Assembly (NCBI GenBank): GCA_964638515.1 | Contig: CAZWZL010000017.1 | Location: forward strand, 1 to 55,797 | Direction: 5' to 3' | DNA length: 55,797 nt | Source: CAYPGJ01 sp964638515 | Lineage (GTDB): Bacteria > Planctomycetota > Phycisphaerae > Phycisphaerales > UBA1924 | Shown: one piece after another, positions 9,767 through 18,424 of the stretch | How positions within the stretch are numbered: position 1 is the stretch's first letter | Layout: each line of letters opens with the position of its first letter | Position numbers and translations under genes: made by a program | The notes under the pieces: model-generated | The model's database searches: none | Seen by the model: only the letters and a program-made list of their open reading frames with translations | What the model was told of the DNA's origin: nothing

Positions 9767-12700
9767 TCACCTCTTCTTGAAGAGGTCCTCGAGGCCCTTG
9801 CCCACTTCCTCGATGATCTTGCCCGGCGCCTTGACCGCGTCCTTGAGCATGAGGTCCGGCGCGGGGACGGGCACGGCCTTGCCGATGGGTCCCTTCATTC
9901 GGAACGGCACGGGCGCGGCGTCGTTGAACCCCGGCGCCGCGCGGAACACGCCCATGAACTCGTCGGCGAGCCCGACGAGCGGCACGTAGATGATCAGGTC
10001 CATCTGGCGCGCCGCGAGGTCCACCTTGCCGCGCGATTCGACGGTGAACTCGCCCAAGGGGATCGCCGTGCGGTCGTACTGCGCGACGCCGTCCCGGATG
10101 CGGACCTCGAGCGGCGGGAAACGATTGAACAGCTGGCCCTCCGACCGGTTCTTTGTCGCCTTCAGCACGCGCCCGAAGAGGTCGTTCGTGGCGTACGACA
10201 TGCGACCCAGCTCGACTCGAACGTCCGCGTTGAGCTTCCGCAGATCGACCGCGTCGAGCACGCCGTCCCCGTTGGAATCGATCTCCGCCTGCATCGGCAG
10301 CGTCAGGCCGGTGACGGTGGCCACCGCCGGTCCGTCCGCCGCGCGTTTCTCCATGCGGGTGAGCAGGGGCAGGATCGCCTCCATCATGCGCCGGCTCAGC
10401 TCGGGGGTGATCTCATGGATCGTCGCGGTCACCGGCGCGGTGGAATGAAACACGCCGTCGCGCAGGTCTCCCGCGACGTTGGCCTCGGCGCGCGGCGTGA
10501 CCGCCTTGGCTCGCACGGATCCGCCGGTGCGCGAGAGGCCATCCGCCTTCGCGTTCAGTGTCGTCGTTGGTCCGAGCGCTTCGAGGAGCAGCCCGTCTCG
10601 GCGGGCGAGCGCGTCCGCCAGCGCGGTCGGGATCGACCCGTCGATCGTGGCGTTCACCACCGCGCGATCGGGCGTGAGCACGCCCGCGCCGTCCGCGAGG
10701 TTCGACAGCGTTGCGCGGAGCGTGGCGTCGCCCGGCTCGCCCGCGGCGCCGCGTACGCCCCTGAGCGCCGCGTCGACGCTGAGCGCGCCGGGTGAGGGTG
10801 AGGCCAGGGTGGCCTGCGCGCTCTCCACGCGCACCCGCTGACCGTCGGCCGTGGCGATCGCGAGCCCTCGGATGTCGGCTCTCGCGGCGAGCTCGAACAC
10901 GCCGGGCTTGAGCGGGCGGCCGTTGAGGCCGATGGCCGCGCGCTCGACACGGAGATCGATGGGCGTGTCTCCGAGGATCGTGACGGCGGAGGCATCGCCG
11001 GCGAGCGCGTAGCGCAGCATCCACTGCTCGCTGGGCGTCCACGAAGCGGTCATCGGCGCGGTGAGCGCGACGCGATCCGGCTGCAGCGTGGCCGCGAACT
11101 GGGCTTTGAGGCGCGGCGCCTGCACCGTGCCCGTGAGCGCGGTGGCGCCCGAAGAATCCGGTCGAGCCTCGGCCTTGAGATCCGCCGTCTCGCCGACGGC
11201 CAGCGACAGGAATCCGGGCTTGCCGAGCAATGCATCGACGTAGGTCGTTTCGAGCCGGTCCACGCGGAGCACCCCCTGGACGGTGCGCGCGTCGCCGGCG
11301 CCGGCGAGCGTGGCCTGCCCTTCGAGCGATCCGACGGGCGAGCCGGCTCCTCGCGCAGGATCGAAGAGCCCCGCGTTGATCGAGGCATCGATGCGCCCCG
11401 CGCCGGAGATGGGTGCACGGGCCGAGGCTCTCACGCCGTCGAGCGCGACGTCGACGCTGCGTCCTTCGCCCGCGTCGAGCCCTCGGAGCACCAACGGGCC
11501 GCTGAGCGCGACGTTGGCGTCGATGTTGCCGGCGTTCGCCAGATCGGGCTTGCCATCCCGCATCGGAATCCGAGCGGGCCCGATCGTGGCGCGCACGCCC
11601 ACCGGTGCGTCCAGTCGGGGCGGGCGGGTCATCGTCGGGGCGAACTGCCGCACGGCCTGGGCCACCAGTGAGGGCGTCACCTGCGTGGTGGCTTCTCCGC
11701 CCGCGAACTCGATGGAGTCGGCGCGGAGCGTGGCTCGGGCCGCCACCTTGGCGTTCGCGCCGGCCAATTCCACGTCGATCGTGGCATCTCCGCTCGGCGC
11801 GGGGGTTGATCGCGCGGTGAGGGAGACGCGGTCCCCGACGCCCGCACGGATCAGGTCGAGCATGTCGGCCAGCCCGGCGATGCGCGCGAGATCGACGGGC
11901 ACGTCCCGCACCACCAGCGTGCCGATGGGGCGCACGCCCGCGACGTTGATTCGTCCGTCGGGCGCGAACAGACCCTCGAGGGCGCTCTCGCCTTCGATGG
12001 TGATCGTTCCCTGTTGGTGCGTGGCGCTCGTGCGCACGGACGCCGACGGGCTCTGCCCGGGCGCCGCGACCGCCGCCATCTCGATGGCCGACAGGCTGAG
12101 CCGCTCACCCTCGACCTGCAGCGCGAGGCCCTGCACGACGGCCTGCGCGTCGGCGGTGAGGGCGCGCGGGTCGAACCGCTTGCCGGGCGCGGGCAGTGTG
12201 GCTTCGAGCGAAGTGATCTGTGCGGCGAGCGACACGGGCGCGTCCCCGGCGAGCAGTCTGGCGTTGTCGGCGAGCGTGCGTCGCAGCAGCGGCGCGGCGT
12301 CGGCGATCAGCGCGCGAATGCCCTGGGGGCCCGCGATGACTCGTTCACCCTCCAGGCGAAGACCGCCATCGACGCGGAGGTTGGACGAGCGAACCGTCAG
12401 CGCGAGATCGGTGGGGGGGAGGTCGGCGAGTTGAGCTCCCGCGGGCGCTTCTCCCGCCGTTTTCGCGGCGAGGGTGAGATCGAGCGTGGGCCCGAGGTCC
12501 TTGGCCAGGTCGAGCCCGGCCGAGGCGACGAAGGGCTGCGCCAGCGTGGTGGCGAGCCCGGTGAGTTGGACGTCGCCGCGGAGCGCCCGGGGCGCGCGGG
12601 GCGCGCCGGCGGCGTCGAGCAGTCCTTCGCCGGTCAGGTCGATGTTGAGGGAGCCGGCGTTCTGTCCGTCGACCTGCGCGGAGGTCTGCGCGTTGACGGA

Positions 12701-13987
12701 TGCGCCCTGCTCGAGAGAGGAAGAGTCGATGCGGATCGTGGTTGGCGCGACGCGCACGGCTCGGGGCCCGGGCTCGCCCTCCACCTGCACCGTGCCCGCG
12801 ATCTCGCTCACACGAAGGCCCGCGCTGATGGCGGCCATGCGCAGATCGAGGCTCCCTCCGGTGGGGATCGGCGCGGTGACGTCCAATGTTGCGTCGACGG
12901 TCACGGGTGCGCTCAGGCTCGCGCCCGTGCCCGGCGCGACGCGAGCGACGAGCCGCGGGGAAACGGTGGCGCGGAGGCTTGCCGGGCGCGAGGTCGTGAT
13001 GAACCCGTTGCCGCCCGCCAGATCCGAGAGGATGAGCCCCACGTCGGCCTGCGCGCCCGGCAGCGCGCCCTGCAGGTCGACCACGAGTCGCTCGCTGTCG
13101 CCCTTCGCGGTCAGGTGCATCGTCGCCATCGACGCGCCCGTGCCCGACCACTCCTCGGCCACGGCGATCAATTCCGGCGGGGCGCCGGGGAAGCTCGCGA
13201 GGGCGCCGATCAATGCGCCGGGCGCGGCGAGGTCAAACGTGGCGTCGAGCTTCGCCGCTTCGGGGGTTGCGCGGCCGTCCGGCTCGCTCCAGTCCACGAT
13301 TGTCGCGTCGAGTTTGAGCGACGTCGGCCGACCGTCGACCGTGCCGGCGCCGTGGAGCGCAACCTTGATGGGCGCGCCCACCCGGAACGATGCTTCGCCC
13401 TGAATCCCCGGCATCCGGACGTCCGAGCCCGCGCCGCCCGCGGCGTCGCGGTAGGTGACCGTGAGCCCGTCGAGGAGCAGTTTTCCGGCGAGGCTGGGCG
13501 GGAGACGGCTCGGCCCGCCCGTTGGCGTGGGCGCGGGCTTGGTGGGCGTCGGCGCGCCGGCCGGCGGCGTCGGGCGCTCCACCGCGCGGGCGAGCGTCGT
13601 TTCTCCGTCCTTCCCCTTCTCGATCACGACCTCGCCGGAGATCGTGATGGCGCCCAGATCGCGCGAGCCTCGGAGCAGGCCGATGAGGCTGACCGTGGAC
13701 TCCACCGACACGTCCGCGACGGCGTCGCCGTCGGGGCCGGTGAGGCGCAGTCCGGAGACTCGTTGCGGCCCGCGCCACGAGAGCGCGATGCGATCAACGG
13801 ACACGTCGCCGGAAATGCTCTCCTTCGCGGCGCCTCGGACAATCCCCGGCGCGAATCGGGAGGCGATCGCGGGAGCCAAGACCACCGCGAGCACGACCAG
13901 CGCGAGGGCGAAGCCCCCGATCACGCCCAGAATCTTCCAGATTCGTCGGCCGCCACGACGGCGCGTCGTCGATGTGTTCTCGCTCAC
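9767..13987 (-). CDS. AsmA-like giant envelope protein 1
   Basis: About 1406 residues. A basic N-terminus is followed by one membrane segment (IWKILGVIGGFALALVVLAV) and then a very long, low-complexity-free beta-rich periplasmic part with repeated LTGxxxAxxxV patterns, as in AsmA/YhdP/TamB-type proteins. The C-terminal 150 residues match the AsmA-like end: a short helical stretch, then GEFTVESRGKVDLAARQMDL. Related proteins span the periplasm as grooves that carry phospholipid to the outer membrane; that role is inferred here. The tail ends IEEVGKGLEDLFKKR. GTG 13987 has AGGAGG 6 bases upstream and is preferred over ATGs at 13993, 14008 and 14014. It ends 88 bases from the convergent helicase gene. 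Confidence 0.82.
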   Translation of the reverse strand: MSENTSTTRRRGGRRIWKILGVIGGFALALVVLAVVLAPAIASRFAPGIVRGAAKESISGDVSVDRIALSWRGPQRVSGLRLTGPDGDAVADVSVESTVSLIGLLRGSRDLGAITISGEVVIEKGKDGETTLARAVERPTPPAGAPTPTKPAPTPTGGPSRLPPSLAGKLLLDGLTVTYRDAAGGAGSDVRMPGIQGEASFRVGAPIKVALHGAGTVDGRPTSLKLDATIVDWSEPDGRATPEAAKLDATFDLAAPGALIGALASFPGAPPELIAVAEEWSGTGASMATMHLTAKGDSERLVVDLQGALPGAQADVGLILSDLAGGNGFITTSRPASLRATVSPRLVARVAPGTGASLSAPVTVDATLDVTAPIPTGGSLDLRMAAISAGLRVSEIAGTVQVEGEPGPRAVRVAPTTIRIDSSSLEQGASVNAQTSAQVDGQNAGSLNIDLTGEGLLDAAGAPRAPRALRGDVQLTGLATTLAQPFVASAGLDLAKDLGPTLDLTLAAKTAGEAPAGAQLADLPPTDLALTVRSSNLRVDGGLRLEGERVIAGPQGIRALIADAAPLLRRTLADNARLLAGDAPVSLAAQITSLEATLPAPGKRFDPRALTADAQAVVQGLALQVEGERLSLSAIEMAAVAAPGQSPSASVRTSATHQQGTITIEGESALEGLFAPDGRINVAGVRPIGTLVVRDVPVDLARIAGLADMLDLIRAGVGDRVSLTARSTPAPSGDATIDVELAGANAKVAARATLRADSIEFAGGEATTQVTPSLVAQAVRQFAPTMTRPPRLDAPVGVRATIGPARIPMRDGKPDLANAGNIDANVALSGPLVLRGLDAGEGRSVDVALDGVRASARAPISGAGRIDASINAGLFDPARGAGSPVGSLEGQATLAGAGDARTVQGVLRVDRLETTYVDALLGKPGFLSLAVGETADLKAEARPDSSGATALTGTVQAPRLKAQFAATLQPDRVALTAPMTASWTPSEQWMLRYALAGDASAVTILGDTPIDLRVERAAIGLNGRPLKPGVFELAARADIRGLAIATADGQRVRVESAQATLASPSPGALSVDAALRGVRGAAGEPGDATLRATLSNLADGAGVLTPDRAVVNATIDGSIPTALADALARRDGLLLEALGPTTTLNAKADGLSRTGGSVRAKAVTPRAEANVAGDLRDGVFHSTAPVTATIHEITPELSRRMMEAILPLLTRMEKRAADGPAVATVTGLTLPMQAEIDSNGDGVLDAVDLRKLNADVRVELGRMSYATNDLFGRVLKATKNRSEGQLFNRFPPLEVRIRDGVAQYDRTAIPLGEFTVESRGKVDLAARQMDLIIYVPLVGLADEFMGVFRAAPGFNDAAPVPFRMKGPIGKAVPVPAPDLMLKDAVKAPGKIIEEVGKGLEDLFKKR

Positions 13988-14096
13988 TCCCATCCTCCTC
14001 TGCTGCATGTACATGAGCCGATCGCCCCGACCTCTCAGGGTATCCCCCTCGCGCTGCTTTGACGATTCGCCCGGCCCCGCGTTCCGAACGCGCGAA

Positions 14097-15296
14097 CTAA
14101 TCCACGCGCGCCAGGGAAGACGAGAGGTCGAGCATGCGATGGATCGCCGCGATGGCGTCGGGGCGGGCGTCGTCGTGCACCCGGATGCGATTCACGACCC
14201 GGCCCTCCGCAAGCGCATCGAGCGACCAGAGCAGGTGCGGCTGATCGATGCGGTACATCGTCGTGCAGAGGCACTGCAGCCCCGAGAGACTGCGCACCGT
14301 CACGCCACGCACCCGCGCCTCGTCCGCCAGACGCCCGACAAGGTGCATCTCCGTGCCCACGGCCCACGTCGAGCCGGGCTCGGCGGCACGGATCGTCCGG
14401 ATGATGAACTCCGTGGAGCCGCTCAGGTCCGCCCGATCGACTACATCTTTCACGCACTCCGGGTGCACGAGGATGCGCACCGTGGGATCGGCCTTCCGCG
14501 CCTGCTCGCAGTGCTCCGGACGAAACAGCTTGTGCACGCTGCAGTGCCCGGCCCAGAGGATCACGCTGGAAGCGAGCACCTGCTCTGCGCTCGATCCGCC
14601 CAGCGTCTCGCCGCGCCGGGCCGCCTTGGGGTCATACACGCACGTCTGCGTCTCCACGTCGAGCCCGAACGACGCGGCCGTGTTCCGCCCGAGGTGCTGA
14701 TCGGGGAGGAACAGCACCTTCACGTCGTCGGCGCCGCGGGCGCGTTTCCCGGTCTTGGGCGCCGCGCCTCCCCTCATGGCCCACTCGAAGACTTCGCGCG
14801 CGTTGCTCGAGGTGCAGACGCATCCGCCCCGCGACCCCACGAACGCCTTGATGGCCGCGGTGGAATTGATGTACGTGACGGGCACGACGCGGCCTTGCCA
14901 GCCTTGCTCCCGCAGCGAGGCGTGCAGGGCGTCCCACGCCACCACCGCGTCGTCGTAGTCCGCCATGTCGGCCATCGAGCAACCCGCCGAGAGATCGGGC
15001 AGGATCACCTGCGTCCCTTCGGGGGTGAGCAGGTCGGCCGTCTCGGCCATGAAGTGCACGCCGCAGAACACGACGAACTCGGCCCCGCGCTCGGCGACGC
15101 GGCTCGCGGCGAGCTGGGAGAGCTTGAGCGAGTCACCCGTGAAGTCCACGTGACGGATGATTTCGTCGGTCTGATAGTGGTGGCCCAGGATGATCAGCCG
15201 GTCGCCCAGCTCCCGCCGGCGCGCGGCGATGGCCGCGGCGAGATCGTCGCTGGTTGCGCCGGTGTAGCGTTCATTGAGAGGCGGCTGCCAGAGCAC
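14097..15296 (-). CDS. nadA: Quinolinate synthase A
   Basis: Condenses iminoaspartate and dihydroxyacetone phosphate to quinolinate, a step of de novo NAD synthesis, using a [4Fe-4S] cluster. 399 residues. Seen: ILGHHYQTDEIIRHVDFTGDS, FCGVHFMAETADLL, LPDLSAGCSMADMA, VTYINSTAAIKAF, FLPDQHLGRNTA, GHCSVHKLF and HPEC, with conserved cysteines available for the cluster. The product is somewhat longer than the bacterial average and has a charged insertion (GKRARGADD) and two extra Cys-containing stretches (GGCVCTSSN, LQCLCTTM). GTG 15296 was chosen because GAGGAGGG lies 5 bases upstream. No nadB or nadC is adjacent. Confidence 0.95.
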   Translation of the reverse strand: MLWQPPLNERYTGATSDDLAAAIAARRRELGDRLIILGHHYQTDEIIRHVDFTGDSLKLSQLAASRVAERGAEFVVFCGVHFMAETADLLTPEGTQVILPDLSAGCSMADMADYDDAVVAWDALHASLREQGWQGRVVPVTYINSTAAIKAFVGSRGGCVCTSSNAREVFEWAMRGGAAPKTGKRARGADDVKVLFLPDQHLGRNTAASFGLDVETQTCVYDPKAARRGETLGGSSAEQVLASSVILWAGHCSVHKLFRPEHCEQARKADPTVRILVHPECVKDVVDRADLSGSTEFIIRTIRAAEPGSTWAVGTEMHLVGRLADEARVRGVTVRSLSGLQCLCTTMYRIDQPHLLWSLDALAEGRVVNRIRVHDDARPDAIAAIHRMLDLSSSLARVD

Positions 15297-15367
15297 GCGA
15301 TCCCTCCTCGCCGTTGCTCGGGAACACGATCCCGAGAGAGCAAGTGTAGGGGCGGGCTCGGCGCGGG

Positions 15368-15703
15368 TTACGCGGCCTTGGCTTTCGCCATCGAGGCGTA
15401 TTCGACCGCCACGGCCTGCTGGAAGTGATCCACGGGCGTCACGCGGACAACCCGCGCCGGCGTCATGTTCTTGGCCTCGGCCATGGCCGCGCCCGGTGGC
15501 GGCACGAGCACTTCGATCATGTCGCCCGGCGCGAGTGTTCGAGCGCGATCGACACAGAGCAGCGCGCCGCTCTGTGAGATGTCCGTCGTCTGGGCCGGCG
15601 CGAATCGCAGCGCCTCCGGCAGGAAGACCTTGGCCGGTCGGACCGCGTTCAAGCGCGGGTGACGGCGGCGATCGATGGTCATGTTTGCGGGGTGGTCGTG
15701 CAT
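15368..15703 (-). CDS. Single-domain PilZ protein (c-di-GMP receptor)
   Basis: 111 residues, essentially only a PilZ domain. Both c-di-GMP motifs are present: RRRHPR (RxxxR) near residue 12 and DISQSG (DxSxxG) near residue 42. It should therefore bind c-di-GMP; the output partner is unknown. ATG 15703 has GAGGAAG 4 bases upstream; an internal ATG at 15682 is the alternative. It is divergent from kdsC and 71 bases upstream of nadA on the same strand. Confidence 0.85.
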   Translation of the reverse strand: MHDHPANMTIDRRRHPRLNAVRPAKVFLPEALRFAPAQTTDISQSGALLCVDRARTLAPGDMIEVLVPPPGAAMAEAKNMTPARVVRVTPVDHFQQAVAVEYASMAKAKAA

Positions 15704-15810
15704 GGCGCTTCCTCGTGCGGGCCGTGTCCGGCATGGCTATCGGCCGAATCGGGGGGCCACATCGGGACGATTCCGAGAGTCGGGCGGGGGCGCCCGCCCG
15801 CCCGCCCGCG

Positions 15811-15816
15811 TACCCT
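15811..15816 (+). promoter_or_regulatory. Candidate -10 box TACCCT of a leaderless kdsC-ispE mRNA
   Basis: TACCCT ends 8 bases before the kdsC ATG, directly after a short GCCC tandem repeat (15791-15810). No ribosome-binding site is present. Confidence 0.45.
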
Positions 15817-15824
15817 TCCCACCC

Positions 15825-16394
15825 ATGGCGAACCGGCACATTCCCGATGGCAGGCCGATCCGGGCGGTCGTTTCGGACGTCGACGGCGTGCTCACCGACG
15901 GCACGGTCACGCTTGCCCCCGATCCGGTCAACCAGCGGCAGTTCCTCAAGGCCAGAGCGTTTCACGTTCATGACGGGATGGGTGTTCAGCTTCTGTTGGC
16001 GGCCGGCGTGCGTGTCGGCTGGATGTCCTCCTCGCAGGACGACGGCGTGATCCGCGCCCGGGCGCAGGGCCTCCGCGTCACCGCGGTCGATGTGGGGGAG
16101 GGGGACAAGGGAACCAGGCTCGAGCAGTTGTGTCGGCAGATGGGCGTCGAGCCGGGTCAGACGGCGTATCTCGGCGATGACGTGAACGACCTGCCCGCGT
16201 TCGAGCGCGCGGCGTTCACGGCGTGCCCGTACGACGCGAGGCCGGAGGTCCGGGCCGCGGCGGACCTGGTGCTCACCTCCCCGGGCGGTCGCGGCGCGTT
16301 CCGGGAGCTGGCCGACCTGGTGCTGGCGCACGTGGATCGGCACGGCGCGCCCTCGGCGGGCGGCGCCGATCCCATGACGACGCCGAGCGTGTAG
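15825..16394 (+). CDS. kdsC: 3-deoxy-D-manno-octulosonate 8-phosphate phosphatase
   Basis: HAD-superfamily phosphatase that dephosphorylates Kdo-8-phosphate to Kdo for the LPS inner core. 189 residues. Motif I is SDVDGVLTDG (nucleophile D18, acid D20). The substrate loop FHVHDGMGVQLL and motif IV GDDVNDLPAFERA are clear, as is LTSPGGRGAFRELADLVL, typical of KdsC tetramers. It lacks a cap domain, as KdsC does. Presence implies Kdo-containing lipopolysaccharide. Only 7 bases separate it from ispE, so the two are probably cotranscribed. The C-terminal 20 residues after LVLAHVDRH are an extra tail. Confidence 0.9.
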   Translation: MANRHIPDGRPIRAVVSDVDGVLTDGTVTLAPDPVNQRQFLKARAFHVHDGMGVQLLLAAGVRVGWMSSSQDDGVIRARAQGLRVTAVDVGEGDKGTRLEQLCRQMGVEPGQTAYLGDDVNDLPAFERAAFTACPYDARPEVRAAADLVLTSPGGRGAFRELADLVLAHVDRHGAPSAGGADPMTTPSV

Positions 16395-16401
16395 GGGCCG
16401 C

Positions 16402-17367
16402 ATGTCGGATCGCCCCGTTCATGTTCGTCAGGCGCATGCGAAGCTGAATCTCGCGTTGGCGGTGTCGCCGCCGATGGGTTCCGGCTCGCGCGCCGGGTGG
16501 CACGAGATCGCGTCGTGGTTCGTATCGGTGTCGCTGCATGACACGCTCACGACGTTGCGGCTGGAGGACGATCGCCTCTCGCGTTACGCGATTCTCTGGG
16601 CGGAGGACGCCGCGAGACCGACGCCGATCGACTGGTCGATCACCCGTGATCTGGCGGTGCGGGCGCATCGGTCGCTGGAAGCGCGCGCGGGGCGTGCGCT
16701 CCCGGTGCAGATGAAGCTGGAGAAGCGGATCCCGGTCGGGGGCGGGTTGGGCGGCGGCTCGTCGAACGGGGCGTCGATGCTGTTGGCCACGCGATCGCTG
16801 TTCGGGGAGGAGACGGCCTGCATTGATCTTTGCGCCCTCGGGGGCGAGCTGGGGTCGGACGTGGCGTTCTTTCTGGATGAACCAACGCCCGCGAGGCCGG
16901 CGCTGGTGGAGGGATTCGGCGATCGGGTGGAGCGAACGGGGCGAGTGCGGGGCCCGGGGGAGGCATCGGCGTGGGCGGTGCTGGTGTTCCCCGACGCGGC
17001 GTGCGCGACGCCTCGGGTGTACGGCGCGTTCGACGCGCTGGACGCGAGCGTGCTCGAATCGCAGTGCGGGCTGCGGGTGTTCGAGGATCGGGCCGAGCGT
17101 GTGCGCACGATGGCGCGCGAAGGCGTGGTGGACCCTGACGCGTTGTTCAACGACCTTGCGCCGGCGGCGCAGGCTGTCGTCCCATCGCTCTCGGAGCTTC
17201 GCGTGACGCTGTGCGGGCTCACGGGCCTGTCGACGTTCGTGACGGGCAGCGGATCGACGTTGTTTCAGATCGCGCGCGATCCGGAGCACGCGGAGCACGC
17301 CGCGCGCACGATCCGAGAGGCGATCCCGCGCGAGCGGGCCGCGGCGTTGGCGGTGGAGCTGCTGTGA
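16402..17367 (+). CDS. ispE: 4-diphosphocytidyl-2-C-methyl-D-erythritol kinase
   Basis: GHMP kinase phosphorylating CDP-ME in the non-mevalonate (MEP) isoprenoid pathway. 321 residues. Seen: AKLNLAL (residues 13-19, catalytic Lys14), the glycine-rich ATP loop PVGGGLGGGSSNGA (111-124), GSDVAFFL with the likely catalytic Asp152, and a C-terminal TGSGSTLF. The fourth motif and length match IspE better than other GHMP kinases. It lies 7 bases after kdsC and ends 9 bases from the convergent YcgR-like gene. Confidence 0.9.
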   Translation: MSDRPVHVRQAHAKLNLALAVSPPMGSGSRAGWHEIASWFVSVSLHDTLTTLRLEDDRLSRYAILWAEDAARPTPIDWSITRDLAVRAHRSLEARAGRALPVQMKLEKRIPVGGGLGGGSSNGASMLLATRSLFGEETACIDLCALGGELGSDVAFFLDEPTPARPALVEGFGDRVERTGRVRGPGEASAWAVLVFPDAACATPRVYGAFDALDASVLESQCGLRVFEDRAERVRTMAREGVVDPDALFNDLAPAAQAVVPSLSELRVTLCGLTGLSTFVTGSGSTLFQIARDPEHAEHAARTIREAIPRERAAALAVELL

Positions 17368-17376
17368 GGCGCGTGC

Positions 17377-18261
17377 TCAGCCGGCGGCGGGCTGACGGCG
17401 CTGCTGATCGCGCTGGACCTCGGAGACGAATCGGCAGAGCTGGGTGATGACGAATCGCTCGTGCGTCCGATCGCCCGAGAAGTCAAAGGACACGCCCGCG
17501 TACACGCGGTGCTGTGCGTCGAGGTGCGTGTGCACGATGCGCCCGGCGATGCCCAGGGGGATCTGGATGTGCGGCGTGAGGTGCAGCCGAATCCAGAGGT
17601 GGCGATAGCGATCGACCGCGCGCGCGTGCTCCGGCTCGAACAACACTCCGGCGCCGCCGCCGCCCAGGTTCATCAGCACGCCGGGGATCGGCGGGCCCAT
17701 GTCGGGCAGCACGATGCCGCCCGTCTCGATGCGGGCGATCACGCCGCCGGATTGCTCGGCCTCGGCGAACTCGCTCCGGTTGGCGGCCTCGGCGATCGCC
17801 GCGGACGCCGAGTCGTTCAGCGGGTGGCACGCGACGCGGGGCAGGCTGAGACCGGCCGCGGAAACGCGGTAGAACGAGCGGCGCTGGCAGCGCTCGACCT
17901 GCTTGGGCATCGCGAGCCGGATGGCGGGGGTTCCACGGCTGCCGGCGACGAGCGCGACGGCGTTGCCGAGGTGGCGCGTGGCGAACATCCAGCGGTTGGG
18001 CCCGCTGACGATGACGCCGACCAGATCGATGCCGGGATTGAGGTCCACGCGCTGACGCAGCACGACCGGGTGCTCGACGAGCAGTTCGGTGTCCGTGATC
18101 GCCAGGACGCGCACCCGCCAGATGAGATTGGAGCTGGAGCCGTCTTCGTCGTGCGAGCCGGCGTGCGCGCCGGGGATGGTCAGCTCGATGGCGCCATTGC
18201 GTTGCTGCAACTGCTCCAGCGTCTCTCGCCAGTGTTCGGTTCGCGAACGGCGTGCGGGCAC
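17377..18261 (-). CDS. YcgR-like protein with divergent PilZ domain
   Basis: 294 residues from a GTG at 18261 preceded by GAGGA 6 bases upstream. Residues about 1-115 look like the N-terminal YcgR barrel (NLIWRVRVLAITDTELLVEHP, then FATRHLG). From about residue 125 a PilZ domain begins with RRSFYR (RxxxR) and reaches MNLGGGGAG, where the usual D/NxSxxG motif has Gly in place of Ser. YcgR proteins act as c-di-GMP-dependent brakes or regulators of motility; affinity may be reduced here because of the Ser change. A Ser/Ala/Glu-rich insertion separates the two motifs. No flagellar gene is nearby. Confidence 0.75.
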   Translation of the reverse strand: MPARRSRTEHWRETLEQLQQRNGAIELTIPGAHAGSHDEDGSSSNLIWRVRVLAITDTELLVEHPVVLRQRVDLNPGIDLVGVIVSGPNRWMFATRHLGNAVALVAGSRGTPAIRLAMPKQVERCQRRSFYRVSAAGLSLPRVACHPLNDSASAAIAEAANRSEFAEAEQSGGVIARIETGGIVLPDMGPPIPGVLMNLGGGGAGVLFEPEHARAVDRYRHLWIRLHLTPHIQIPLGIAGRIVHTHLDAQHRVYAGVSFDFSGDRTHERFVITQLCRFVSEVQRDQQRRQPAAG

Positions 18262-18424
18262 GGCAGGTCCTCGGAAAAGAGGTGGTCGTGGGGGAGATCC
18301 GTTACAGACGTCGCATCGGCCGTCCGGGCACGCGGGACGTGGTTCGAGCTGACGGCGTTGTGCGAGTCGGTCTGTTTGCGCGGGCGACGCGGGTCGGTCG
18401 GGCGCGCGCACGGTTTTCGGACGC

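Noticed and set aside
15791..15810. GCCC tandem repeat before kdsC as a phase-variable tract
   Set aside because: Only about four units, in a non-coding spot; too short and GC-biased by background to claim variability.
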